Part shown: piece by piece, positions 53,541 through 61,254 of the stretch
Position numbering within the stretch: position 1 is the stretch's first letter
Layout: every line of letters begins with the position of its first letter
From: Candidatus Colwellia aromaticivorans
GTDB taxonomy: Bacteria; Pseudomonadota; Gammaproteobacteria; Enterobacterales; Alteromonadaceae
DNA: 64,000 nucleotides
Assembly (NCBI RefSeq): GCF_003333305.1
Contig: NZ_QOLD01000014.1
Coordinates: 48,234-112,233, forward strand
Direction of reading: 5' to 3'
Notes under the pieces: generated by a model
What the model saw: only the letters and a program-made list of their open reading frames with translations
Databases searched by the model: none
What the model was told of the DNA's origin: nothing
Made by a program: the position numbers and the translations under genes

Positions 53541-55070
53541 TCAAATAAAGTAGTTATCGTCTGTCGAGGGTGGATTTTTCTCTATGATATAAGCATTATT
53601 TTCATTTGCAAATTGTGTGGAAAATTCAAAGTCACTTTTAAAACAGGCATATATAGTAAAAAGAGTGTCCCCTTTTTTTATTTTATCGCCTACTTTTTTA
53701 ATGAGATCAATGCCAGCATTTTTATCTATAGGGGCACCAGCGAGGCTTGCTATATGTGCTATTTTTAAGTTATCTATTGCATAAACATATCCACTTTTTG
53801 GCGCAATCACTGAGTACTCTAACGCGGCCTTACTTTGTTTTTTCTGCTGTACTCCTTGTGCTGAGATAATGGCTTGCATTTTTTCAAAAGCACGGCCAGA
53901 TTCTAAAATATCTCTTGCAATAATATAACCTTGGCCACCCCTAACATCGGGATCAAACTCTAAAATTCTGCCCGCTAGGCGTAAAGATTTTTCTCGTAAA
54001 TCACTAGGAGCCTTTTTTTGGTTGCTTAAAACTTGCTCTACATCTCTTGCTTCTAACGCAGGACCAATACCGTTACCTATGGGTTGAGAGCCATCACTAA
54101 TCACCACATCGATATGTAAAGCAAAGAGATCGCCAATATATTCAAATAATTTTCTTAAGGCTAACGCTTCTTGATTATTATGAATTTTAGCCGAAGCGCC
54201 TACGGGGATATCAATGAGCAGATGAGTGGAACCTGCTGCTATTTTTTTAGACAAGATAGACGCAACTAATTGTCCAGTTGAGTCCATAGATAATGGTCGC
54301 TCAACTGAAATTAAAATATCATCCACGGGCGCTAATCTTGCCGTTCCTCCCCAAGTCAACATGCCGCGATGTTGCTGTACAACCTTTTGCATTTCTTCTA
54401 TGGATAGCTCGACGTTAGCCAATACCTCCATGGTATCAGCGGTACCCGCAGGTGAGGTAATAGCACGGCTAGAGGTTTTAGGCATTAGCATACCGTGGGC
54501 GGCTATTATCGGCATAACTATCATAGTGGTACGATTGCCTGGAATGCCACCAATACAGTGTTTATCTACCACAATAGCTTCGCCCCAGTTCAAGCTTTTA
54601 CCCGTATCAACCATGGCTTTCGTTAAAAAGAAGACTTCTTCACGTTCTAAACCATTATGGCTACAGGCAACTAAAAATGCAGCAATTTCCATTTTGGAAT
54701 AACGGTTTTCTAAAATATCTTGGCAAATAAGATGAAATTCATTTTTGTTCAACGTTTCACCAGCAATTTTTCGGTGTACAGCTTTAAGAGAAATTGGCGG
54801 CTTGGCGGGCGCAATTCTTACGCTAATTCCCTGTTCTTTACCTAATTGCCCAAAAGCTTGTGTGCTTAAACCAAGTTCATTAATATCAACAATAGTGCAA
54901 TCATCAACAATATTTAGTACAGCAAGTACAGGATCACCATCGCCTTTTATGTAGATTTCTATTTTCATTAATGCCTGAAAACCCTCGGTCCGGTAAAGAG
55001 GGCAGTCGCGGTGTAAGTAGGCAACATTCTCTTTGAAGGTGTCTATGGCAACGGATTTTAGTTTTAACAT
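53541..55070 (-). CDS. Thymidine phosphorylase-family protein, AMP phosphorylase-like
   Basis: 509 residues, longer than DeoA by an extra N-terminal domain (about 1-85), as in archaeal AMP phosphorylases and their bacterial homologues. The phosphate loop appears as [20 protein letters not shown] (about 169-188) rather than the KHSTGGVGD of deo[18 protein letters not shown] follows. AMP phosphorylases turn nucleoside monophosphate plus phosphate into base and ribose-1,5-bisphosphate. GGAATTATC precedes the ATG. The next gene is PRPP-synthetase-like, beyond a repeat element. Confidence 0.85.
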   Translation of the reverse strand: MLKLKSVAIDTFKENVAYLHRDCPLYRTEGFQALMKIEIYIKGDGDPVLAVLNIVDDCTIVDINELGLSTQAFGQLGKEQGISVRIAPAKPPISLKAVHRKIAGETLNKNEFHLICQDILENRYSKMEIAAFLVACSHNGLEREEVFFLTKAMVDTGKSLNWGEAIVVDKHCIGGIPGNRTTMIVMPIIAAHGMLMPKTSSRAITSPAGTADTMEVLANVELSIEEMQKVVQQHRGMLTWGGTARLAPVDDILISVERPLSMDSTGQLVASILSKKIAAGSTHLLIDIPVGASAKIHNNQEALALRKLFEYIGDLFALHIDVVISDGSQPIGNGIGPALEARDVEQVLSNQKKAPSDLREKSLRLAGRILEFDPDVRGGQGYIIARDILESGRAFEKMQAIISAQGVQQKKQSKAALEYSVIAPKSGYVYAIDNLKIAHIASLAGAPIDKNAGIDLIKKVGDKIKKGDTLFTIYACFKSDFEFSTQFANENNAYIIEKNPPSTDDNYFI

Positions 55071-55236
55071 AAGGTGATAATTCCTTTTCCTAAAATAAAA
55101 TTCATTCAGCGCGTAAGTAAAAACAGTAAGTCATAACTAGCATAGTTTAAAAAACAAGCAAACTACTGTGCTTTACATCAAGGAGAGTGAATTTTAATAG
55201 CTTCTATTTTGATAAATAGTTAACTGTCAGCTCAGC

Positions 55237-55689
55237 TTACTCTTTGAACCGCACTGCTAATACATCACACTTTGCTCCGTGTAAAATGGCATTAGTGGTT
55301 GAGCCTAATAGTAATTGCAAACCATGTACACCATGACTACCTGTTATAATTAAATCAACGTTTTCTTGCTTCGCAAAAGCTAATATTTCTTCATTGGTAT
55401 GTCCTATGGGTATATGTAAATCTTGTTCTGAAATATTGAGCCTTTTAGCCAAAGGTTGTAGTACCTCTTTGGCTCGCTCTTCAAATATTTTTGTAGTGCC
55501 TATGCTATCTACAGAGCCTAAACCAGAAATAACACCATATTCACCACTATAATAAGCGCTAGGTATAGGTTCAACCACATGGATAATACTCAGTTTAGCT
55601 TGAGTAAGCTGTTGCAATTGCGTGACTTTATCCTCGATATAGCTTTTAGTTTCATTAAGCTCTGTGGCAAATAAAATATGCTTATACAT
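55237..55689 (-). CDS. Universal stress protein (UspA family)
   Basis: 150 residues from ATG 55689, which has AAGGAT upstream and starts MYKHILFATELNETKSYIED. The frame is open to 55746, but that overlaps the end of the hydrolase gene and adds a non-family extension. The C-terminal motif DLIITGSHGVHGLQLLLGSTTNAIL contains the G-x2-G-x9-G-S ATP-binding pattern. It is 16 bp downstream of the beta-CASP hydrolase gene in the FNR-box operon. Confidence 0.9.
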   Translation of the reverse strand: MYKHILFATELNETKSYIEDKVTQLQQLTQAKLSIIHVVEPIPSAYYSGEYGVISGLGSVDSIGTTKIFEERAKEVLQPLAKRLNISEQDLHIPIGHTNEEILAFAKQENVDLIITGSHGVHGLQLLLGSTTNAILHGAKCDVLAVRFKE

Positions 55690-55705
55690 GAAAATATCCT
55701 TCTTG

Positions 55706-57094
55706 TTAGATAATAATATTTTGCTTATAGCTTGCTTGCACAACATTGACTTGATGTTGATGCTTTAATTTTTGTGCGAGCACTTCCATCGCATCTTCTT
55801 CGCCGTGAACGAGTACTACTGGCGGTTTATTTTCAAAACATTGATACCAATCTAGCAAACCTTGCTGATCAGCATGGGCAGAAAAACCACCTATGGTGTG
55901 AATACTCGCCTTAACTTGTATTCTCTCGCCCCATAAATGAATATTTTCACAGCCATCAACAAGCGATCGGCCTAGTGTTCCTCTAGCTTGAAAGCCAACA
56001 ATAAGTACATGAGCATTTTCACGCCAAATATTATGTTTGAAATGGTGTTTAATTCGGCCACCTGTACACATGCCGCTACCAGCAATAATAATAGCGCCTG
56101 AGTTAATTTGATTAATTTTCATTGAGTATTCTGTTGTTTCTGACATATGTAAATTAGGTAAATCAAATATTCCATCATGGTGTTGTTCCATATTTATCGC
56201 TTTTTTATCGTAAACTTCACGGTGTTTGGCATAAACATTAGTCGCTTTTATTCCCATCGGGCTATCAAGAAAAATTTGCCAATCACCTAGCTGCCACTGC
56301 TCAAAGTGTTGCTTAAATTCATAGAGTAACTCTTGTGTTCTACCAACGGTAAAGGCAGGAATTAATATATTGCCTTTGTTACTTTTTGCATTGGCAATAA
56401 TCTCGCCCATCTCTTGCCAAGTATCCTCCCAACTGCGATGTAACCTATCACCATAAGTACTTTCCATTATGACTAAGTCAGCATACTGAACTTTATAAGG
56501 GTTTCGTAAAATGGGGGCATTTTTATGTCCTAAATCGCCACTAAATACTACTTTTTTGCTTACACCATTCTCAACAAGCGCTAATTCAACGATAGCCGAT
56601 CCAATAATATGACCCGCATCTCTGAGTGTTAGTTTAACGCCTTGGCATATTTCTAACTCCTCATCATAAGTAAGCCCTTTAAAATACTGTAATGTTGTTT
56701 CCGCTTCTGCCGTTGTATAAAGAGGTTCTATTAATGTTAAGCCTTTACGTTCGCGTTTCTTATTTTCCCAATGAGCCTCCTTCTCATGAATGTAACCTGA
56801 GTCTACTAGCATAATTTCACATAAATCTACGGTGGCATTATGGGTATAGATACAGCCATGAAAACCCTCTTTTATTAACATGGGTAATCTACCCGTGTGA
56901 TCAAGGTGTGCATGACTGACAATCACGGCATCTAGATCAGCAACATCAAACGGGAAGTCATCATGGTTATGTCGAACATTCTCATGAGAGCCTTGTAACA
57001 TGCCACACTCAAGTAGTATGTTTTTGTTGTTAACTTGCACTAAATAGCAAGAGCCAGTGACTTCTCGAGTAGCTCCAAAAAATTTAATATTCAT
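55706..57094 (-). CDS. Beta-CASP metallo-beta-lactamase hydrolase (RNA-processing type)
   Basis: 462 residues. Metal motif H61-x-H63-x-D65-H66 in VSHAHLDHTGR, further ligands in LRDAGHIIGSA and FSGDLGHK, then the beta-CASP insert (FLDSPMGIKATNVY), and the C-terminal RMMBL-type segment with GFSAHADQQGLLDW and VHGEEDA. The fold is that of RNA-cleaving enzymes such as CPSF-like bacterial proteins. It is the first gene of the minus-strand unit driven from the FNR-box promoter at 57193. The RNA target is unknown. Confidence 0.9.
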   Translation of the reverse strand: MNIKFFGATREVTGSCYLVQVNNKNILLECGMLQGSHENVRHNHDDFPFDVADLDAVIVSHAHLDHTGRLPMLIKEGFHGCIYTHNATVDLCEIMLVDSGYIHEKEAHWENKKRERKGLTLIEPLYTTAEAETTLQYFKGLTYDEELEICQGVKLTLRDAGHIIGSAIVELALVENGVSKKVVFSGDLGHKNAPILRNPYKVQYADLVIMESTYGDRLHRSWEDTWQEMGEIIANAKSNKGNILIPAFTVGRTQELLYEFKQHFEQWQLGDWQIFLDSPMGIKATNVYAKHREVYDKKAINMEQHHDGIFDLPNLHMSETTEYSMKINQINSGAIIIAGSGMCTGGRIKHHFKHNIWRENAHVLIVGFQARGTLGRSLVDGCENIHLWGERIQVKASIHTIGGFSAHADQQGLLDWYQCFENKPPVVLVHGEEDAMEVLAQKLKHQHQVNVVQASYKQNIII

Positions 57095-57131
57095 TTAAAC
57101 CCCTATAATGATTGTTGTGAATAATACTGAT

Positions 57132-57154
57132 ACTAGACTTACTTTAAGTCTAGT
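57132..57154 (-). promoter_or_regulatory. Perfect palindrome in the leader of the beta-CASP operon
   Basis: ACTAGACTTA-CTT-TAAGTCTAGT: 10-bp perfect arms with a 3-base centre. It lies 39 bp downstream of the FNR box and 38 bp before the start codon, thus near the expected transcription start. It may be a second operator or a 5' mRNA hairpin. Confidence 0.6.
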
Positions 57155-57192
57155 TGAACTTGGCAGAGAGCTCTAATTTGAATAAGAAAAGG

Positions 57193-57206
57193 TTGATAAA
57201 GATCAA
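57193..57206 (-). promoter_or_regulatory. Perfect FNR box
   Basis: TTGATAAAGATCAA matches the FNR/Anr consensus TTGAT-N4-ATCAA at all ten positions. Its centre is 105 bp from the beta-CASP hydrolase start. This predicts activation of the whole minus-strand unit when oxygen is low. Confidence 0.82.
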
Positions 57207-57340
57207 AAGTTCCTTAATCGTTAACGAAAAAACAAAATTTTTTGAGGGTACGATGATTAATTAACATAGAAAAGATTTTAGTTTCGAAAGCAAAGGGATA
57301 AACAAATATTTAGAAACACTATTCGTACAAAATGAGTGCA

Positions 57341-57603
57341 TATACCCGTGACCATTCAAAGTGCAGGTTTCAGTGGGAGAAAAAAACGATTTAAACAAGG
57401 TGTTGATTGCGGAGAATGGTTGTTCCCTTGTCAAAATCAATAAGGCAGTGTAAATCGTTTTTAGCCCCATCGGAGAAGCACTTGAGCAATCCCATTTTAT
57501 TGTTGCGCCAAAGAAATAGGGAATACCATGATTTAATTGACGCGCCTCAAACTGAAATTGCTCAAGTACTCTGAATCGAACACTTTGAATGATTACGGGT
57601 ATA
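57341..57603. repeat. Interspersed inverted-repeat element, copy G (263 bp)
   Basis: Ends TATACCCGTGACCATTCAAA and TTTGAATGATTACGGGTATA. It belongs to the same subgroup as copy A (GGGAGAAAAAAACGATTTA; GCCAAAGAAATAGGGAATA) but lacks the module, which accounts for the 48-bp size difference. It has no coding role. Confidence 0.85.
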
Positions 57604-57902
57604 TATACGCATTATCGTACTGACTAATATATAGACAATCGCTCTGCGCGAATATTGATGGGTACCCTATCTCAGAAAAGCAAACTCCTCCTTATAAAAT
57701 ATTGTTTATTAAACCTAAATGAGTAGCCATATTCACTGAGCAACTTCAGTCCTAGACAGTTGACTTAGTCTCTGATTTAGAGGAAGTGGAGTCCATATAT
57801 CTCTGTGGAAGCGATATATGAATATAATGTTAAGATTTGCTTTGCTATGAGTTGATATTTTACCAAATATCAATAAGTTAAATCATACAAATAAAAGCAA
57901 TA
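57604..57902. other. Non-coding gap with no recognised feature
   Basis: 299 bp between copy G and the end of the YfbR-like gene. No ORF with family resemblance, no strong hairpin and no known site was seen. Confidence 0.45.
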
Positions 57903-58505
57903 TCACCCATCACTATTAGATAATTTATCAACTGAAACGAAACAATTTTCTTCAAATACATCAAGTAAATAATTAACTTCAGGCATTGTTTTTCGGTATG
58001 TTTCTAACATCTCTAAAAGTCTAGGTTTTACGTCAGTGAATTCATTGTTTCCAAATTTCAACTCATCAGATGCTTTTAAATACGCAGAAATGATATCTGC
58101 AGCTTTAACTATTTTTTTATATTCGGGTTCTACATTTGACTGTACTAATAAAGGTTTAAATTCATTTTGAAGTTCTTTTGGTAAACATCTTAAACATTCT
58201 AGTTCAGCTATTTCCTCAAGTTTTTTAAACTCTTTAGTTAATTCTGGATTATGATATTTAGTTACGTGGTTTATATCTTGTAATTTAGTTTCAGAAATTT
58301 CATGATAAATAGCCACGGTTGCAGCCCTTTCAGCATTAATTGACCCACCAAAATATTGATTTTTTATCGTTGCAAGAAGGTGGGCTATAACGGCTACTTG
58401 ATGGGAATGTTCAGCTATGTTTTCTTTTTTGACACAATGCATTAATCCCCATCGCTTTATTAAGGGCATTCTGATAACCCATGCGAGAAATGTACTTTTA
58501 ACCAT
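57903..58505 (-). CDS. YfbR-type 5'-deoxynucleotidase (HD superfamily, changed motif)
   Basis: 200 residues, collinear with E. coli YfbR: R18-W19, H33 in IAEHSHQVAV, H68, E72, D77, K83 and D137 in KAADIISAYLK all align. The defining HD pair, H68-D69 in YfbR, is H68-E69 here (IYHEISE). YfbR removes phosphate from deoxynucleoside monophosphates; Asp to Glu at a metal ligand may lower or alter activity. The region after it (TKLQDINHVTKYH) also differs from the usual GDLPTPVKY. The frame is intact. Confidence 0.83.
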   Translation of the reverse strand: MVKSTFLAWVIRMPLIKRWGLMHCVKKENIAEHSHQVAVIAHLLATIKNQYFGGSINAERAATVAIYHEISETKLQDINHVTKYHNPELTKEFKKLEEIAELECLRCLPKELQNEFKPLLVQSNVEPEYKKIVKAADIISAYLKASDELKFGNNEFTDVKPRLLEMLETYRKTMPEVNYLLDVFEENCFVSVDKLSNSDG

Positions 58506-58635
58506 AAGCTGACGTATACCTTATAAAATATTGATAAAAAGAAAATATGATAACAAAAACCATAATTAGACACATTATAAAATTGATTATAATCTTCTGT
58601 TTTTAGGACAACTATAGGTTCATTTAGTCATGGGA

Positions 58636-58677
58636 TTTGGAACGCATTATCTAATGCGTTCCAAAGAGGTTTTTTTA
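58636..58677 (+). terminator. Strong hairpin with T-run, no gene upstream
   Basis: TTTGGAACGCATTA pairs perfectly with TAATGCGTTCCAAA around TC, then GAGG and seven T. It looks like an intrinsic terminator on the plus strand, but no plus-strand gene lies in the preceding 2.5 kb apart from repeats. It may belong to a lost gene or to a small RNA. Confidence 0.5.
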
Positions 58678-58777
58678 TAAATTATAATGGGGGGGGAAGT
58701 GAATGAGTATTATCATTCATAATGTTCTGCTTGCATGCAACACACTGGACGAGCTTTCTCATCCAGATGATTAAGTG

Positions 58778-59090
58778 TATACCCAAACCCACTTGAAGAT
58801 GCAGGTTCAGCTGGAATTATAAACGTTTTAGGTAAGGCATTGATTGAAGATAATGGTTGTTCAGGAGAATATGCTCCTGCATTCTCTAATAAGCTACATC
58901 CATGTAGCGCCATTGTCGAAATCAATAACGCAGCATAAAACGTTTATAAAGCAGCCCTTCGGGGAAGGCTGAGCAAATCATACTCTGCGTTGCATTTCTT
59001 TTTAAGGGATAACCATTAATACAAAAATGCGCCTTGATTATAACTTGCTCAGACTTCCTGAAACACGCATCTTCAAGTGGCTTGGGTATA
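58778..59090. repeat. Interspersed inverted-repeat element, copy H (313 bp)
   Basis: Ends TATACCCAAACCCACTTGAA and TTCAAGTGGCTTGGGTATA. The interior equals the B/E type plus the 49-bp module (58863-58911), giving 313 instead of 267 bp. Its right end lies one base from the stop codon of alaA (59092). Confidence 0.87.
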
Positions 59091-59091
59091 A

Positions 59092-60309
59092 TTATAATTG
59101 CTTATAAGTAGCAAAGAAGTTTTTGATTTTTTCTAGTGCAGGCACTAATTCATCAACATGCGGTAAAAATACTAATCTAAAATAATTTTGTGCCTTAATA
59201 TTAAAGGCGCTACCGTGAACAAGAAGTATTTTTTCTTGTTTAAGTAAATCTAAAATCATTTTTTCATCATTAGTGATGTTAAACTTTTTAGCATCTACTT
59301 TCACAAATAAATACATCGCTCCCATAGCAGGGTGACATGATAAACCATCAATATCATTAATCATGTTGGCTGCCACATTACGTTGCTTTAATAATCGACC
59401 ATCGCCTGAAATAAGTTCATTAATACTTTGATAACCACCTAAGGCGGTTTGAATGGCATGTTGACTTGGAACATTAGGACACATGCGCATTGAAGCTAAG
59501 ATGGTTAACCCTTCTAAATAATCTTCGGCGTGAATTTTAGGTCCCGATAATACCATCCAACCGGCTCTAAAACCTGCGACTCTGTAGTTTTTAGATAAGC
59601 CACCCATGGTAATAATAAACACATCTTGAGACAATGATGCGGTTGGAATATGTTTAGCCCCGTCAAATAAAATTTTATCGTAAATCTCATCACTGAAAAT
59701 AATTAGACTATGTTTTTTTGCAAGAGCAATAATGCCTTCTAATATTTTTTTAGGATAAACGGCACCCGTTGGGTTATTTGGGTTGATCAAAACGATCGCT
59801 TTGGTTTTATCTGAAATTTTACTTTCCATATCTTTAAGATCAGGGTACCAACTGTTTTTATCATCACAAACATAATGAACAGGGTTACCACCAGAAAGTG
59901 CGACAGCAGCTGTCCATAATGGGTAATCTGGAGCAGGAATCAATACTTCATCGCCATTATTTAATAAGCCTTGCATTGCCATCACAATAAGCTCACTAAC
60001 ACCATTACCGATAAAAACATCATCAACACGAACATCTTTAATGCCTTGTTGTTGAAAATATTGCATTACAGCAACGCGAGCAGAATAAATACCTTGAGAT
60101 TCGCTATAGCCTTGCGAATTAGGTAAGTTATGAATCACGTCTTTTAAAATATCATCGGGCGCTTCAAAACCAAAAGGGGCAGGGTTACCAATATTCAGTT
60201 TAAGAATTTTATGCCCTTCATCTTCTAAACGACGTGCCTCTGCTGCTATTTGCCCTCTAATTTCATAACAAACATTGTTTAATTTAGATGACTTTATTAT
60301 AGCTTTCAT
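59092..60309 (-). CDS. alaA: Glutamate-pyruvate aminotransferase (AlaA-like)
   Basis: 405 residues (E. coli AlaA 404), fold type I PLP enzyme. Visible segments: LKLNIGNPAPFGFEAP, GNGVSELIVMAMQGLLNNGDEVLIPAPDYPLW, VLINPNNPTGAVYP, IFSDEIYDKILFD and the PLP lysine in GGLSKNYRVAGFRAGW. It makes alanine from pyruvate and glutamate. It is monocistronic. The 3' end touches a repeat element, which probably supplies or affects the transcript end. Confidence 0.9.
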   Translation of the reverse strand: MKAIIKSSKLNNVCYEIRGQIAAEARRLEDEGHKILKLNIGNPAPFGFEAPDDILKDVIHNLPNSQGYSESQGIYSARVAVMQYFQQQGIKDVRVDDVFIGNGVSELIVMAMQGLLNNGDEVLIPAPDYPLWTAAVALSGGNPVHYVCDDKNSWYPDLKDMESKISDKTKAIVLINPNNPTGAVYPKKILEGIIALAKKHSLIIFSDEIYDKILFDGAKHIPTASLSQDVFIITMGGLSKNYRVAGFRAGWMVLSGPKIHAEDYLEGLTILASMRMCPNVPSQHAIQTALGGYQSINELISGDGRLLKQRNVAANMINDIDGLSCHPAMGAMYLFVKVDAKKFNITNDEKMILDLLKQEKILLVHGSAFNIKAQNYFRLVFLPHVDELVPALEKIKNFFATYKQL

Positions 60310-60507
60310 GATGCGGTTACTTCTTCAGTTAATGTATATAGGATAATAGAAGCCTATTGTTGCTAATATTAGCGACTATTGAAATAGTTAACGGTAAGTT
60401 TTTAATGAAAATTAGCACTATTTTTGTGGAAAAGATTATTTCTGGAGTTTTTACTACTAAAAAAGGGACAGATTGAACTATAGGGTGCTAAAAAGTTCTT
60501 CTCCATC
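60310..60507. promoter_or_regulatory. alaA upstream region
   Basis: About 200 bp, AT-rich, holding the alaA promoter on the minus strand. No operator could be named. Confidence 0.4.
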
Positions 60508-60691
60508 TATACCGAAGTGAATTCAAAGTGCAGGTTTTAATTGGAATTAGAAACGTTTTTAGGCAAGGCATTGATTGAAGAGAATGGTTACTCAGGAGCA
60601 CACTCTCCTGAACAACCCTTAATAAAAAGCTGCGCCTTGATCATGATCCGCTCAGGTATCCTGAAACTCGCATTTTGAAGTGTCTTGGGTA
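60508..60691. repeat. Interspersed inverted-repeat element, copy I (184 bp, internally deleted)
   Basis: Ends TATACCGAAGTGAATTCAAA and TTTTGAAGTGTCTTGGGTA. The left part matches the family to GAAGAGAATGGTTACTCAGGAG; the right part resumes at AACCCTTAATAAAAAGCTGC, so about 83 bp of the middle is missing compared with the 267-bp form. Confidence 0.82.
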
Positions 60692-60850
60692 ATCGTAATT
60701 GGTATAAGTAAGTGTCATTGCCATACCATGGCGAGTCTCGAAAGTCGTGGTAAGGTTACGATCGAACTAGCCAGCGTAATATATTCTGATGCCTGACAAT
60801 TTTTAGCGAGCGCCACTTCTACCCAAAATCGTCAGCCTATAAAGCTTACT
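60692..60850. other. Spacer between copy I and nirD
   Basis: 159 bp with no ORF and no clear terminator for nirBD. Small dyads (GGTAAGGTTACGATCGAAC) are not convincing. Confidence 0.35.
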
Positions 60851-61189
60851 TTATACAGTTACTTCCAAAAATACATTTCCGTCTTTGACTTTTACCGGGT
60901 AAGTAGTTATATCGTCAACATCGCCTTCACTGACGTGCACACCGCTTTTGAGGGAAAAGCTGTTTTTGTGTAAGGGGCAAGTTACTTTCGGCTCACCCTC
61001 CTTATCACCTATGATGCCGCGAGAAAGAACCATGCGCTTGTCATGCGGACAAAGGTTTTGCACTGCGAACCATTGATTATTTTTCGAGAGGTTAAAAACT
61101 GCAATTTGCAGACCATTGACCTTTACGCAGGAACCTAGATCTTTGGTAAAGTTTACAACTGCGCCAACATTAATCCATTCTGTGTTCAT
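60851..61189 (-). CDS. nirD: Nitrite reductase (NADH) small subunit
   Basis: 112 residues, Rieske-like fold. Unlike the E. coli protein, which has lost its cluster ligands, this one has C47-P-H49 and C71-P-L-H74 (LCPHDKRMV and TCPLHKNSF), the full set for a [2Fe-2S] Rieske centre. Together with NirB it forms the cytoplasmic NADH-dependent nitrite reductase. It lies 65 bp downstream of nirB on the same strand. Confidence 0.92.
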   Translation of the reverse strand: MNTEWINVGAVVNFTKDLGSCVKVNGLQIAVFNLSKNNQWFAVQNLCPHDKRMVLSRGIIGDKEGEPKVTCPLHKNSFSLKSGVHVSEGDVDDITTYPVKVKDGNVFLEVTV

Positions 61190-61254
61190 AATATCAGTCT
61201 CTGTAATTGTGTTGTACTAATGATGCCAGTGTTTAGCATCTCAGTTTATTCTGT

